Shown: piece after piece, positions 35,201 to 49,917 of the stretch
How the letters are laid out: each line of letters opens with the position of its first letter
How positions within the stretch are numbered: position 1 is the stretch's first letter
Assembly (NCBI GenBank): GCA_013397435.1
Contig: VZRG01001604.1
Coordinates: 1-64,000, forward strand
Length of the DNA: 64,000 nt
Direction of reading: 5' to 3'
From: Erythrocercus mccallii
Taxonomy: Eukaryota > Chordata > Aves > Passeriformes > Dicruridae
Program-made: the position numbers and the translations under genes
Notes under the pieces: generated by a model
The model's input: the letters and a program-made list of their open reading frames with translations, nothing else
What the model was told of the DNA's origin: nothing
Database searches by the model: none

Positions 35201-38200
35201 TGGGCCGTTCTTCAACAACATGAGGATCTCTAAGACTGTGTTAGAAAGGTCTAAGACTGCATAAGGAAACTGGGGAGGGTTTGCTCTGTGGATGTCCCTG
35301 CTTACTATACTGCCAGTACAGTGTTGTCCTTCCTATTATTCTGTGGCTTCCACTCAAATTTTGTAATGGTGTTGTCTTTGTTTAAGCAGTTTCTGTTTGT
35401 GTTTAGTGTTTGGATGCCTTTGAAACCCATGTAGCAATATATAGGTTTAAGAAGTCTGTGGATGACTCCAACTTGCGCTGAGGAATTACATTTGTAAATC
35501 TGTTCTCAGAAGGGCACAATTTGTCAGTAATTCAGGATGGAATTCTCTTGTTTTGGAGACCTGCACTGAACTTCCTCCCTCCTCCCCTCTGCTCTCCCTT
35601 CCCCCTCTTTAGTATTTACAGTAGCAATATCTTTTTCTATCTATTTTCACCCGTATCTAGCTGAAGGCATGGTCTTCATTACAAAGCTACTGTATAATGC
35701 CTTTTGTTCATTCACTTGTTTCTTTTATTGCTGTTGCAGGTTTTTGGATGCTATTTTTCTACCAGCTGTCATCACAGCACCAAATTTTACACTGATCCTG
35801 TTGAAGCTGTAAAAGATATACCCAATGGGGCAACTATACTTGTTGGTGGTAAATATTTAAATTCTTTATGGATGCAATCATGTTATGTTAATGAGATACT
35901 TTTTACTCATTTACCTTGTTTCTTTTACTATTAACTAATTTGAGAATCCATGGAATTGCATTATTTTTTTAAACAAGTGGTTTCCTATTCTGCTCATGAG
36001 AGGCATACTCTTTCAGTGAGAAAATCTAGGTTGTGTCATGGCGAAGGGAAAAAAGCCTCAGAAAAACAGGTTCTTTTCCCCACTAGCAAAAATTGGACTT
36101 TATAAGTTTGAATCCAGAAAATGAGCTTGGGAATTTTCAAGATAGCATTATTATTTCACATAGTGAATAAATACAATTTCATTTGACTATTTTATGTTAG
36201 CATTTTCTATGTCCTTTGTCTGCCTTGTCTCTGGGTCTCTGTGACCTTGAACAAATTGCCTAACCTGTTTCTATGTTAGGAAGTGAAGATAATACTTATC
36301 TACGTTACACTTAATCCTTATGTGTGGCGTTTCCAGAAGAGTCAAGAAGTTGCATCATACTAACTTTCACTGTGACTTGGGCTTTTAAATATTGTTGATG
36401 CTTTCCACAGTTTCTTGCTGTTCAATATACATTTAAAATAAAAAGTGATTTATCTATTTCTTAGGTTGTTTTAATATTGCAGAAGTAATGAATGTAACAT
36501 TGTAAAATGCTTCTATGGAGATATGTAATGAGGCAAAATTCCTTCTGCAGGAATTTGTTTGTTTTTGTTGTTGTTACTGTTTAGTAGAAAGAATACTGAA
36601 AATAATATTTGAGCTTGATGATCTCAGGGGTCTTTTAGAACCTAATTGATTCCCTCGTTTTGTGAAAAGGTAGTGCTTGTAGTATGACATGGTATTTTAT
36701 TTTAGATGTACTGGAATCTCGTGTATTAGATGGGAGTGTCAGGCTCTTGTGCCTTGGTGGAGATCTAGATTATTCTGATTCCAGGCAGATATCCTTCCAG
36801 AGTGTACAGACTCCCAGAGTTTTATCACCTAATTACAGGCTGAGCTATGGGATGTGCAGCAAAGATAGGAAGGTTAAGTGGGTAAAAAGAGAAGGAGGAA
36901 TAATGAGTACAGGGTTGAGGACACATAACAAGAGCCATGGCCCTGGAGTGCTTCCATTAAAGCCCAGTCTGATGGGTAAAGAGCTTTCATCCAAACAAGG
37001 AAGTGTCTGGTAAGTGGGAGATTCTAGTACCAGGGGGCAGCTCTTTCTGGAAATGTTGATTTATTTAGCTGACTAAGGAGCTTGATCAGAAAAGATTTTT
37101 AATTCCCATACTTCTGAACATTTTATGTTCTTTCAAACACTTGTTACATAATCAATTTTCTTTTATTTTATGTAGGTTTTGGATTGTGTGGGATTCCTGA
37201 AAATCTCATTGGGGGTTTATTGAAGACTGGAGTAAAGGGAATAACAGCAGTCAGTAACAATGCAGGGTAGGTATTCATATGTCTGTGGTTTAATAAGTAC
37301 AGACTAAAGATTCTAATGTGAAAATACTTATATATATGAAAAAATCTTTCTTTTCACCAACATAATTTTCATATTGACCAGACAGCTTGTGTTATTTTTG
37401 GAAAGTATTATTTTTGGAAGGACCTCAGGAAGTTCAGTATTAGATGTGTACTTGACTTTGTCAGGGACCAGTTGTCATGCTGTAGAGAGTTTAAATATAA
37501 ATATTTGTATTTGTATTTAAATTGATGTATATTTAACTTGTTGACTGTAACTGGAAAGTCTAACTTAGAGGCTTTAAATCAGTGATTTTGTGTGTATGTG
37601 TGTGTTTTGTGAAGTTCCAAATAGGGATATATTTTTTAAACTTTGTTGCTTTCAGACCCTCTTACTGTTATTTCTGTTACTTTAAAAAAACTACAAGCAA
37701 CACAGAAACAGTGGAGAATATCTAAGATTAAAGAATGGAGAGTCTTTTTAATGGGTCTTCAGATTTTTGATTTACTTTTTAAAATGTTTGCCCCTTAAGA
37801 AATTCATGTGGGGTTAAAATTGAGAATACTTCTTTCACATATAATTTCTCATCTTGTCATTCAGGCTAATTTTTACACAAGCTGTTCATTGTAGTAAACT
37901 CTGCAATACCTAATGATCTCCATATGGAGAAGTAACTACAGCCACTTCTATTGAAGTGCATTGATAAAAATATAAATGAAATTAAATACGAATATTAATA
38001 TTCAAAATATTATTTGCACATTCATTGGATAACAGATGATTTGTATTGGTAGTTGGTACATACACAGTCAAGCTTCTTAGAATCTTGTGGGAAACAATTT
38101 CTGCTGGATGATAAAAAGGAGAAAGAAAGAGACAGAAATACTTTTGAGTGGAGAGATCAAGCACTATAGTAGAGATCATTAACTTTCCTCATAGTCTTCT

Positions 38201-41200
38201 TTTTGAGTAACACACATATATTTGCAGATAGAGAGATTGCACAGATGTTACTGAAGGGCAAGTGAAAGTCTGAATACGAGAAAAAGTAGAAAAAGAAGCA
38301 CTGTGGAATAGGATGAAAAAGAAGACATTTTGTATTATATTCTGAATATAGTTGCTGATATTGTAGGTTAGAATTAATTTTTGTTGCAATAATGTTAACT
38401 TTCCTGCAAGTTCTTTGGATTTTGAGGCAGAAATGATTTCTCTAAAACTCTTAGCTGCTGGCAGGAAAGCAAAATTTAATTCCTGTATTCTTGAAACTAG
38501 TTTTGTATGAACATTCATGAAAGCCTGAAGTGAGAGTTCCTCACAGAACAGTGTAACAATTTGAAAATGCTCAAGGGCACCTAGAGTTTTTTCTAAAAGT
38601 CTAGTTTGTAAAAATACAAGTTTTACTCTCCTGTTGAACAGTGTAATTTAGTTTGAAATTAAATTAATAATAAAATAACTGTTTCATCTGTCTTTTTATA
38701 TACTGTAATACTACTGTGTGGAACTTAGCCTGCTACAGTTTAGTAGTGTTTGGGAACCAGTTTAAAACACATTTGTCGTCAGAAATAAAGTCAGAATTCT
38801 CATCACAGCAATTGATACCATTTCTAATCTTCTAATTAGCCTAAAGCCTAATTAGTCAAAAAGCATGCTCTTATACTACCATGCATCTTCTTAGCATCTT
38901 CTAATACCATATCCAAAAGTACAATGGTATTATCAAATATTGCAACACTAATAAATACCTTTACAACTGAAGTAGCACAGCAATCATATACTCTACAGCA
39001 GTTGTATTTAAAGAGTGAATTGTTCCTGTAATGTTGAGGTGTCAGGCACTTTGTGGCTGGGTAATTTGCCACTTTCAAATTGCCATAAGGTTTAGTGTGC
39101 TTTTCTGTGGTGATCCTGTGCTGAAGTTGATGCCTCGATGTGTTTTAGTTTCTTGACTGCAGCTGTTTCTCCAGCTCTTCCAGCAAATAGAAGGTAATTG
39201 GTTGTGGTCAGGTTTTCTTGTCCTGTGGGGGTTAGCAGGCGGCTTGTAATTGGAGCAGGGAAGGAGCCAAATGCACAGACAGACAGCCTATTCTGGAGAG
39301 CAGTCCAGATACATGGATTAAATCACATGCCTTTCAATATGCAAGAACCACTGAATGATACAGAGCTGTCTGTATAACAAAAATAGCAGCAATGGAGACA
39401 GTGATTCACTTACATCTAAGAGAAAGCAGTAATTAGAAAGTCCTGAAGCATTCTTGCCAACTTTTCTAGCTGGAAACAAGCTTCAGCAGAGCCTAGAAAT
39501 GCTTGGCAGTCTCTGGAAACAACTTGAGAGGAGTAGGACGTTCACAAGTTCACATTCTACTTACTGTTCTTGTGCTGCAGTGTAATTGGAAAGAGATTCC
39601 TACTGCAAAAACTTGCTCAAATCAGGTAATTGCTGGCAGGTGAAGTCCTGTTTTTGGCCTGTTTAAGGTTTTTCAATGACAAGTTGTACAGTAGTGCAAG
39701 GGGTGCTCTTTGTCGCACTGCTCAGCTTACTGTCTGCTGCTGCACGTTATGCTGGTGCTCATGCTGTGTGCTAGCTGTGTGTGAAATAGTACCTTTAAGA
39801 ACAGTTACTCTTTTGCCAAACCAAACAAGGCAAAGTGTTTGAAAGTGAAGCAGTTCAAATATCCAGTACCTCTGGTATTTACACAACTTGCTGCAGGGGA
39901 AACTGAAGCTTGTGAACCAGGGCAATAGTGCAAGATAACTGCAATAGATAGGTATGCTTCTAAAGTACAACCTCTCACACTTTCTCTTATAACTTGTTTC
40001 ACTTATATTGTTCATACTGTAAATACTTTATTTACACTGTGTTTTTGTAAGCCCTTTAAATTGAGAGTATTCTGTCTCAGTAGGCTACCAAAATCCATTT
40101 TATTAGATTTTCTTCATTCTTGTTTTACTTTGGTTAGTTCCTCATTTGCCAGTATTAAAATTAATAAAAGTATATAAAAATAATAAATAAATGAAAATGA
40201 ACAAATGGATCAATCAGTCAATCAGATTTTAAAATCTTATTTTAAACATCGATTCAGTAAATTCCCAGCATAGCTGTGATTAGTATACAATACCTTTTTG
40301 GCTGTTTACTCATCCCCATGTACCTTCATGGTATCCTGTTGCATACTAATTTCAAGTTGCTTGGAATATGAGACTTGGCTGTTTTGCCTCAGACTATGCT
40401 AAGACTTTCCTAATGCAGGCTACCTGTTGTTTCAGGATTTGTGTTGCAACAAAAATTATCAACATAGCCAAATATTTAAATTGAAAGTTTAAAAAATGTG
40501 CATGAAATTATTATTTTTAATTAATTGTGCTTAATAAAATGGATAAATAATTTTGTCTATAATCACATACTGAAATCAACATTTTCATTGCATCTTCCAC
40601 CTGAATAGGCAGAATTTTACAGAGTGAAAACGAAGTCCATTATTTTTGTGAGGTCTGATTGTTTTATCGAATTTGAGGTTTGTCTACTTTTGAGACTTAA
40701 AAATGCATCTTTTTTGATTGCAGAAGTGTTGAACAAAAGGTTTCCACTTACACTAAAAATAGAGAAGTCACAGTTAAGATCTTAATTGCTTATCACCTGG
40801 GTGATCATCTGAAAGGAGATTGACAGCATCTGTCAGATTATCACTGGTTCAGACTGTGTTCTTATAAGGCATTACCAGTTTTTTGAACCTTTGGTCTCTC
40901 TATTTTTGAAGGTCTTTTAATGTTACAGTGTTATACATTAGGAAGGAAAATAGGACCTTGAGATAAGCATTTGCACTTTTGAGCATAATGTCTGAATACC
41001 ATTACTTAGCTCTGTTAAGCATAATACTCTTGTTTTCCTGATGGGTTGGGCTATTTGTAGTTCTCAAATCCCCAAAAGGCAGTACTCTATGGGATCAGAT
41101 GCAGTAGTAAATTCACTGCACTCCATATTCTAAAGCACAAAATGTATCTTTATATTCTTAACAATTAAATAATTTAGGTTTAAGACATGTTTGATAAATG

Positions 41201-41369
41201 TTCTGTAAGTTAAAATTTAAGATTATCTTATTTTTCAGTAATTTCTTTGAATGGTATGTTTCTGTCAAAACCAGAATTTGTCTGCCACCTTTGCCATGGA
41301 TCCTCTGTTTGTTCTTGCATGTAACTCATGTGGCTTAATTCTACTGTTATTGTTACTAAAATATCTATC

Positions 41370-41417
<48 letters not shown>

Positions 41418-44400
41418 CTATCTCTCATTATATTAATTTACACTTATTAATAACATATTCAAATGTAAATGTGTGTATTAAAAAATACCATCATGTGGAA
41501 ATTGCATTTCAAATTCACAGAAGGTTATGAAGTTTTTCCGTATAGTATTAGGTGGTTTTAGTGGAACAAATTTGATAATCTTTTGATTCAGAAAGTTAAA
41601 ATGTAACTCAAAATGTCTGAGCAACTGGCATGGAGGCTTGTATGTGCATAGAGATGGCATCAAGGTGACTCTCAAAGTGTCTTACATCATGTGTGTATAT
41701 TCATAAAAAAATTCTTCAAATATCCCAAATTAAATATGCTTTCAGAAATGAAAAACAAGGTCACCAGTGACTCTTAGCTCTCTTGGTAGAAAGAGAAGAG
41801 TTATGTAAAATCCTGCACATGGCAGGTTGCCAACATCAGGAGACTATATATTTTCAATGAATTTGATTTTTTTAAATTGTCTGCATTGTTTATAAAGAAT
41901 CTAATCAGATGCTTTATTACAGCTGTTAAATTACTGACACTGTGAACTGCAAATCCCTGAAAATCTGCCTAGGTCATCTAGCTAACTTTAGTGTGGAGGT
42001 TATTTAGGATTTTGGAAGGGCAAATTGTACTAACTTTGTATTACGTGGAACTATTGAGGAATCAGCTGTGGAGATAACTTTCTGGTTGTGATGACAAATG
42101 AGAAAAAAATAGATACAGAACTCAGCATGGTTGAGGAATTGGTCATAGAAAAGTGACAAAGTTAAACCTACCTTTCGGCTGGGTAAGTTTTGAAGTGTGA
42201 TGCATTCTTTATGAAATTAACATATCTATCAGATTACTTCTATACCATATAAATTCTCTGTGAAGGAAAAATATGGTATATTTTAAGAGTTCTGAACAAA
42301 GTTGTTCTACTTGTTATCATAAAAACACAATACACCATTACATACCAGAAAGGAACATGGAGAAAGGAGACTTTGCTGCTGATGTAACCATGCAATGTAC
42401 AGTATCATTGTGTATCACCCATCATTGTGACATGCCTGCACCTATCATTGTGACAGGAGAAGAGCATAATTTTTGGAGGAGGATGGTGGAGGAACAATAC
42501 TGCCATTTTGCTGTGGGTTATGAGAGCAGAGAGGACAGAGTTCCCATGAGAATACTTCAGTAGCAGAAGGACAAGTGCAGACACTGCAGAGAAGTAGAGG
42601 GAGAGTAGGGCTCATGTACGCCAGTTTGCACACAGTGCTTTGTGATTTTCCATAACCGTGGCCTTCCTTCCTTCCTTCCTTCCTTCCTTCCTTCCTTCCT
42701 TCCTTCCTTCCTTCCTTCCTTCCTTCCTTCCTTCCTTCCTTCCTTCCTTCCTTCCTNNNNNNNNNNNNNNNNNNNNNNNNNNNNNNNNNNNGTCTCCAAA
42801 CAGGACTGCCAGAGCATATGATAGCACCCAAACTTCTCTTAGTCCTCTTTTTTCAGTCTTCAGAGAGCTTCTTTTCTCTTTCTTCAGAGAGCTTCATCCT
42901 CTCTTTTTTGTTCCCATTAAGCAATTTTCATTCAAATATATGGGAAAATGTTTTAGGAAAAGAAGGTGCCTGAAGACAGTGTCAAGACATTTGGGTAAAG
43001 ACAAGAAACAACAAGGCAAATAAACATTTTACCTATGAACAATTAACTTCTCTGTGAGCTTAATCTGTTTTTTTCTCTCTGTTAGTTAACACCTATTCCT
43101 CATCTTGTTCTCACATTCTTGGTACCCTTCTGGAAGTGAGGGAGAGAAGGAGAAACAACATCATCTGAGCTGGCTCTTTAGTAACCTTACAGTGTAATAC
43201 ATGTGGAAGTTATTGTGGGACATAGTGTTATTGTTATGAGCCAGCTGTAAGACTGGGGAAGTTGAGTTATAAAGAACTGTTATGTGACTGATTGTCTGTA
43301 TTAATTTTGCCCTGGGTATGCCTGCACTTTTGTTCAGTGTCTTCCGGCAAATACAATCTAGTAGGCATTTATTCATTTTCTGCACAAAGGCTGTTAAGGA
43401 TCTCTCTGGTGCTGCCAGGATTATACATTTTTTTTGTGGACCTGAGAATGTGTGTTCCTAAGAACTCAGGCAGTACCTCTATCCATGTAACTTCCATGTT
43501 GGTAAAGTTTCGTACTATAGTCAAGCACCCTTGTGAGCCTGAAAGCTTAAGTCTCTGCTACTAAAAAGTGCCACACAGGTAATGATTGATGCATTCCTTT
43601 TAGTTGGGAAGCATATCTGGTCTTCTTTAGGAATTGTGGATCAGTCAGAAGGCACAATCTCATGTAACTTGGAGCAAATAATTTTGAAGACTGAAAAGCT
43701 GATGTTGCAAATAAAATCAGCCTCTATCTACATGGAGAATGTAGAGGAATTCAGAGGAAATTGTTTCCTTTCCCTACTCCTAGCCTATTGCCAAGAAAAT
43801 TTCTAGCTCTGGAACAGGTCCATCTGTTATCAAGTTTCATGCTTCATTATGTAACACTTGGAGCTGTTGAATGCCTAAAAAGACTGCTTGTCTATCTCCA
43901 GAAGCTGACCGGTGGCTTTACATAAAATGTTTTCCAGGAGTAGAACCAACTAATTATGTGTATTTTTTGCAGCAACAGCTAGTTGAAGAAACTTTAGTTT
44001 CTGCCTGAGGTGGAACCTTGCCCCAGGATTCTTTTTGCATACTTTTTCTTCTCACTCTGTAGTCTTCAGAGATGATGTAGTTTTACCCTCCTATCTTTCC
44101 AGTCCCCAGATTATGAGAGTTGAAAAGATCAGTGATGTATTATGTTAGCTCCTTGGCCAACATGTTTTAATTCTCCAAAACTCAAGATATTAATGTTAAT
44201 ATTTTATAACTAATGATTTCTGGTCATGTGTAATCTCCCAGGAATATCAGCTTCTGGAGAATCTTTGAACAATTAGTAGAGGAAGCTATCTCTTTAAGAA
44301 ATCTGGAAGGAGGCCCTCATTCTAATTGATGCTGCTTTCCATCCAGTAGAGGCAGCCAGTCTGTTCTGACCACACCCCCATTTTTTAGAAACAAATATCT

Positions 44401-47400
44401 TTACAAAGGCAGAGAGAGAGGAGAGTTGTAATTGTCTTGTGATGTCTCCTTTTAGTCAAACGCCACCCCCCTTACAATAAGGCATTGCATGTTTTATGCC
44501 AGTGTGTGACATTCCAAGTAGCCATTTTTTTCTGCATAAGAATGCAAATTTCTATTTCATGTTCCATCAGACTGTGTAGGGCTTGTTAGTGTGTGAGGCT
44601 TTTATCAGTTTTGAAACTTAGATAATCTCTTCTTCCCTATGATGTTGTAGAATATGTTATGCTTGAGCCATGAAAGAAGAAGGGCTAAGACCAGCAGATT
44701 ATTGTTTATCTGCAATGAAATACTGACATGTTGCCTTTGACTGCTTCCAGTGTACTGGAGATGCGTGGGCTAGATCTGTCTAGGAATCATATTTGGCTAA
44801 TATTTTAAATTAGAAAAGGCGGACATAGTTTTTGGCAGGAAGTTTTTGTAGGTCTGAGAGGGACAAAACAACAGGAATGAATGTGTTGCTAGATAGTCAG
44901 AGCTCCTTAATTTTTCTTGTCTGCATCAATAGCTTGGGTCACCAATGTCCTTGATGCATGCCTAGTTAGATCTCTTTTCCTATATGTGTTTCATGTATTC
45001 TGTTGATTCACTTCTCATCTTAATACAGAATGAAGAAACTTCTAGAAATCCAAACATTTCTGAGGGTAAAAGAATGCATTCACTGTCTAGCACTAATGTG
45101 TACTTTTCCTCTTCTGACTTCATAACAAATATGTCGACTTCTACCATGCCCTCTTCCTTCCTATCTAGGACAAGACATTTTTATTGCATTTACCTTTATT
45201 TTAAATTTAAAGGATCGAATCCAGCTTTTGGAAAAGGTGTATGGGGTGTGTTCTTTTCATGCACTCAGTAAAGGTTCTTTTTTTCTTTTTATGGTTGCTG
45301 TTTGATAGGCAGAGCATTGCCTGCCAGGCATATATTTTATGGGTAACATTTTGAGGGTAAACATAACTAAAGCTGAAAAGTTCAAAATGGTCTTGTGCTT
45401 AAAACAACACAATCAAGACAGCAAAAAAATACAGAAAGGGAGAACTAATAACTTAAAATTGTCATAGAACTGTTATATTGAAAGAAATCTCCATAAACCA
45501 GAAGGTTTTTGAAATTTGTATTCTGGGATAGAGATGTCACATGAAAATAAAAGGGTAGGGAAAACAGGAGTGAGAACAGAGCTTTCTGTGTGAAATGCAT
45601 GTTTCTTGGGACATTGACATGTAAGAGAAAAACATAGGAAACATAAAATAGGCTGAAATACTCACAATGGGTTTTTGGAGGGAGATGAAAACTAATGCAT
45701 GTGAAAGCAAATGGATTATTTTAGCTGGAAACCTAAATACAGATTGCATCCTCAAAAGAGATGGATGGCAGCGTATTTTCTTTAAAGAAGTGTACATCTG
45801 AAAAAACTCCCTATATGGGTAATGTCAACAGGATTTTATGATGCTGCTCTGAAGATTAAATGCATGTGAGAGTTCAAGTAATTTTGTGTTTCCAGGAAGG
45901 CAGACCCTCCTGGTGCATGACTTTTGAAGGGTGAAATTCCTGTTCTCATTGTGCTGGGGAAAAAATGTATATGACCTGTGTGCTCAGTAACAGACCCTGA
46001 CAGCAGTTTTGTTTTTGAACTAATTGGCTACATTTGAGGAGAAAGAAAGAGTGAGTTAAGAAGTTAAGAACAGCTTGGCATAAGTGAGATAGAATAACCT
46101 TTGTGCAACTTTCTGCTTAATTTCTTTGTAACTGCTGAGTTTCATTTGATAAAAGATACCTCACAGTAGTAGATCAGGGAATCAAGTATATCCACATGGA
46201 ATCCTGCAGGATGATATGCAAAATCCTGTTAAGGACAATATGCTTCAGTAGCTGATTCTGAGAATGTAGGAGAAAGGATTATGGGTCTTAGTGAAATGAA
46301 ACAGAAATTTCTTTAACCATTACAAGTCTGCTCCTGACCCTCTTGCCATCCTTTCTTACACCAGTGCACACAGTATGTAATTGTCTTCATGCAGAAGTGT
46401 TTGTTTCTATTTGGTAACTTCCAAGTTTTATAATAAGAACAATGACCTGAATGATACACAGGTATTGCAAACTCTGGCTTGCAAGCAGTTCAGGAAGCTT
46501 CCCATTGTTCTTGCACTAGAAAGTGCTTCACAGTTTTGTTTAAATGATGTACTTTTGTCACACAGTGCTGTAGTTACACCAACCTGTTTAATTGCCATCA
46601 GATGTTGGCTGGTCTTTTACATTTGTTTGCTACCTTTTATAATGAGAGGTCAGGGTTTGATGGTTTTTAAGTGAGGGGAATTATCCTGCTTTGAATTAAT
46701 CTATACAGGAAATTCTGGGTTTGTATTTTTATTCCTTTTTGTAATCTCTTTTGCCCACAAGACTCCTTTCTTCTCTATTTTCAGCTCTTCTAGTTTCAAA
46801 CTGGAGGATTTCTTGTGGGGAGTTAGAAACACAAGTTGTTTCTAGGCAACGCACATTTTAGTCCCAAGACTTTGGCATCAGAACACTTCGGGAGTTGCAT
46901 CACTGTTATATTTATAACTTTTTTTTAATTGGTCAGAGTTGGAGAGTGGAGCAAACTTCTATAATAAATCACATTCTTTTGTATCTAGAGAACATAGAAT
47001 AAATTCAGAGAACCAGATCAGAGAAGCTTGTTTCACTTCCCCTCATTGAGTTTCCAAAATTCTTGAGTATGCACTGAAGTGGGCCGTCTCCTTAAAATAG
47101 TCCTAACCTTAAAATAGTGCTCATGATACATGCAGTTGTGAAGACATTGGGTCTGCATGTCTGTCTGTGTCGCTCTTGGAGTACTGTGGTTGGAGATGAA
47201 GAGCTGATCCTGGTCCTGCTCGATCAGCCCCTCTCCCTTCCCCTGCATCACTGCATACAGCCTGTGCTATGGCTGGCAAGCATTACCACTTTTATATTTG
47301 AAAATGAATGCTGCATAATAGTGAAGTTTTTTAATCTGGTCTTTTTTTGGAGCTTTTCTTCAGGAAGGGTGTTTTCAACAGGATTCATATGTTGTAAGCA

Positions 47401-49882
47401 CGTGTGTTAATTACAAAGTGCTGAATAACTGATATCTTAAAGGATTATTTTATTTTTTTCCGTATTTCTTATCCTGAAATGTCAATCCATTGTGTGGATA
47501 ATTAAACCATGTTGAATTGAGCCAACTTATGGCAGATACATATCATTTTTTGTGAGGTAATTCTTGATCATGGCATCTTTTGTGCAGAGGAACTAGGTCT
47601 GAGTTTTCTGCTTATGCGATGCAGAGACAAACATAAATGTGGAGGAGCTTCACATGCATGTACCAGTGTGCTGGCATCTTGCATAATATGATGTAAGAGT
47701 GAAAGAAACATGTCTCTGTAATATCATCTATGTTTATTTCCATATTTATATATTAACCTCCTATTTCCTTGAATTGAAGTAGTATTTTTTACAGAGCAAC
47801 CTTGGTTGCATGAACTCTTGACAAATGTTCCTAATCAGTAGTACACAATATAGCATGACAAACATCGTGAAGGATATCAGAATTTTAGAAGCACTGGCAC
47901 AAGAATACAAGGTTGTATAACATCTCTGACATTCCGTTTCAGCTGAAATAGACAAGAAAATCTTGTTGGTAGTGCCAAAATCCTTTGTTGGAGTAGGCAG
48001 TTATTTAGAAAGAGATTAAATTATTTACTATAATAAGAAAATTTAAATACATTATCTTACCTCATATAGAAACTAGTATTATAAATATCAATGTACCTTT
48101 CTCCTTGGGCTGCTAAGCAATCACTTGTCTTTTTCCTAGTGAACAGGAGTGTAAACAAAAATATGACTTTATTCACTCAAAGCCCTGTCTGACTTTTTAT
48201 TAATTTGGTGATGCTTTTTAAAGGAGCATATATGTAAAATAACACCACTTGTCAAACTGCTATTTTTAGCTGTTAACATGTGATATTAGTTTAAACAGAA
48301 GTTTTGGATGTATTCAGTGCCTTGGAGGAGATGAGGTCTGAATGCTGAAATCTTAAATTTTAATTGTAGCTTTGATGCTTTACCCTATAAAAGCTGGAAT
48401 TTGATTTTTGTCTTCAAATCCTTATGTGTGGGGGAGATAACTCTATTTCTTTTTAAGTCATTACAGCTTATCAAGTGCTTTGTTTACAACAAAACTGTAT
48501 TGTCTGGCATTTTCTACAGTGTTGACAATTTTGGACTTGGTCTTCTGCTTCAGACAAAGCAGATAAAACGCATGGTGTCATCGTACGTTGGAGAGAACGC
48601 CGAATTTGAACGCCAGTATTTATCTGGTGAGCTTGAAGTTGAGCTTACACCACAGGTAAGGAGTGTCTCTAAGATGCTTAAGTGCTCTTATAAAATTGTT
48701 TTGCAACCCAAGTGTTTTGCTTGTGTGCAAAAGGCACTCACCATCTGTGGAAGACTGACTCCAGGTGCCCACCAAAGCCTCTCTACTCCCCTCAGCTGGA
48801 GAGGGGAGAGAAAATATAACAAAAGACTCATGGGCTGAGATAAGTAAAGGGAGATATCACTCACCAGTTATGATCATGAGCACCATAGACTCAGCCTGAG
48901 GAACTTAATTTAGTTTATACCAATCAAATCAGAGTAGGCTAAGAGAAGTAAGACCAAATCTTAACACTCCCTTCCCCTACACACACTTTACCCCAACCCT
49001 CCCTTCTTCCTGGGGAAGAACTTTATTCACAGTAACTTTACTCACAGTTGTAAATACAGTTTACCTCCTCCCTGCTAGTGGCACAGGAGGAGGAAGGAAT
49101 AGGGGGTTGCGGTCAGTTCATTGAATGTTGTGCAGCTCCTTTCTGCTCAGGGGGACCTCTCATGCTCTTCTGCCATCCACTGTGGGTTCCTTACACAGGA
49201 TGAGTCCTTCAGGAGCAGACTGCTTCAGCACAGGTCCTTTCCACAGGGTGCAGTCCTTCAGGAGCAGGCTCCTCCAACATGGATCCCCTGTGGGGTCACA
49301 AGTCCTGCCAGCAAACCTGCTCTAGCGTGGGCTCCTTTTAACCAGAAGCCTGCTCCAGCACAGGCTTTCCATGGCATCTTTGAGGCATTTACCTGCTTGG
49401 GCTTGGGGTCCGCAAGGGACTGCAGGTGGATTTGTGCTCCCACATGGCCCTCCATGGGCTGCGGGGACACAGTAGCTCACTGTGGTCTTGCTGTGGGCTA
49501 CAGGGGAATCTCTGCTCTGGCACCTGAAGCACCTCCTGACCCTCCTCCTTCACTGATGCTGGTGTCTGCAGAGCTGTTCCTCTCACATATTCTCCTCTCT
49601 GCTCTGGATGCACTTAAATCTGTGCAGGAGGTTCTCCTTCAATATGCTGTCCCAGAGGCACTACCACTGTTGCTTGGAACCAGCTGGCACTGGTTCTGTG
49701 GACAATGGGGGAAGCTTCTGGCATATTCTCACACGAACTACCCCTCTAGCTACCAAAACCTTGCAAAGCCAATACAACATCTTAGTGTCATGTATCTGTT
49801 AAGAACTGTTATTTGTGTGAATTCCTTTAATGGAATTAATTAATTAATAATAGATTGTATTAATCTTAAGCGTATATGCATA

Positions 49883-49917
<35 letters not shown>

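Larger units (their letters stand above)
31946..35739 (+). other. OXCT1 intron 1
   Basis: Besides the CpG-island shoulder it holds a CR1 fragment with an LTR inside it, listed separately. The rest is unique AT-rich sequence with no gene seen. Intron 2 (35849-37175) similarly holds nothing recognised. Confidence 0.7.
37267..48519 (+). other. OXCT1 intron 3 (11.25 kb)
   Basis: A large AT-rich intron. It contains two tetranucleotide repeats and a short assembly gap, listed separately. I recognised no retroelement, RNA gene or nested gene in it; all open frames are short and lack features. Confidence 0.7.

Noticed and set aside
36684..37013. Plus-strand 109-codon frame in OXCT1 intron 2 as an extra exon
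   Set aside because: It would interrupt the exon 2/3 junction, whose phases match directly and encode the uninterrupted CoA-transferase signature.
38189..39078. Minus-strand open frames of 76-109 codons in OXCT1 intron 3
   Set aside because: AT-rich, no domain, no splice-compatible neighbours; they fit chance frames.
42445..43023. Lys/Gly/Arg-Glu and Phe-Leu-Pro-Ser repeat proteins
   Set aside because: They are translations of the (CTTC)n microsatellite through N.
49121..49843. A 240-codon plus-strand open frame in OXCT1 intron 4
   Set aside because: The sequence is an antisense LTR with internal repeats. The translation has no domain and the LTR orientation is opposite.
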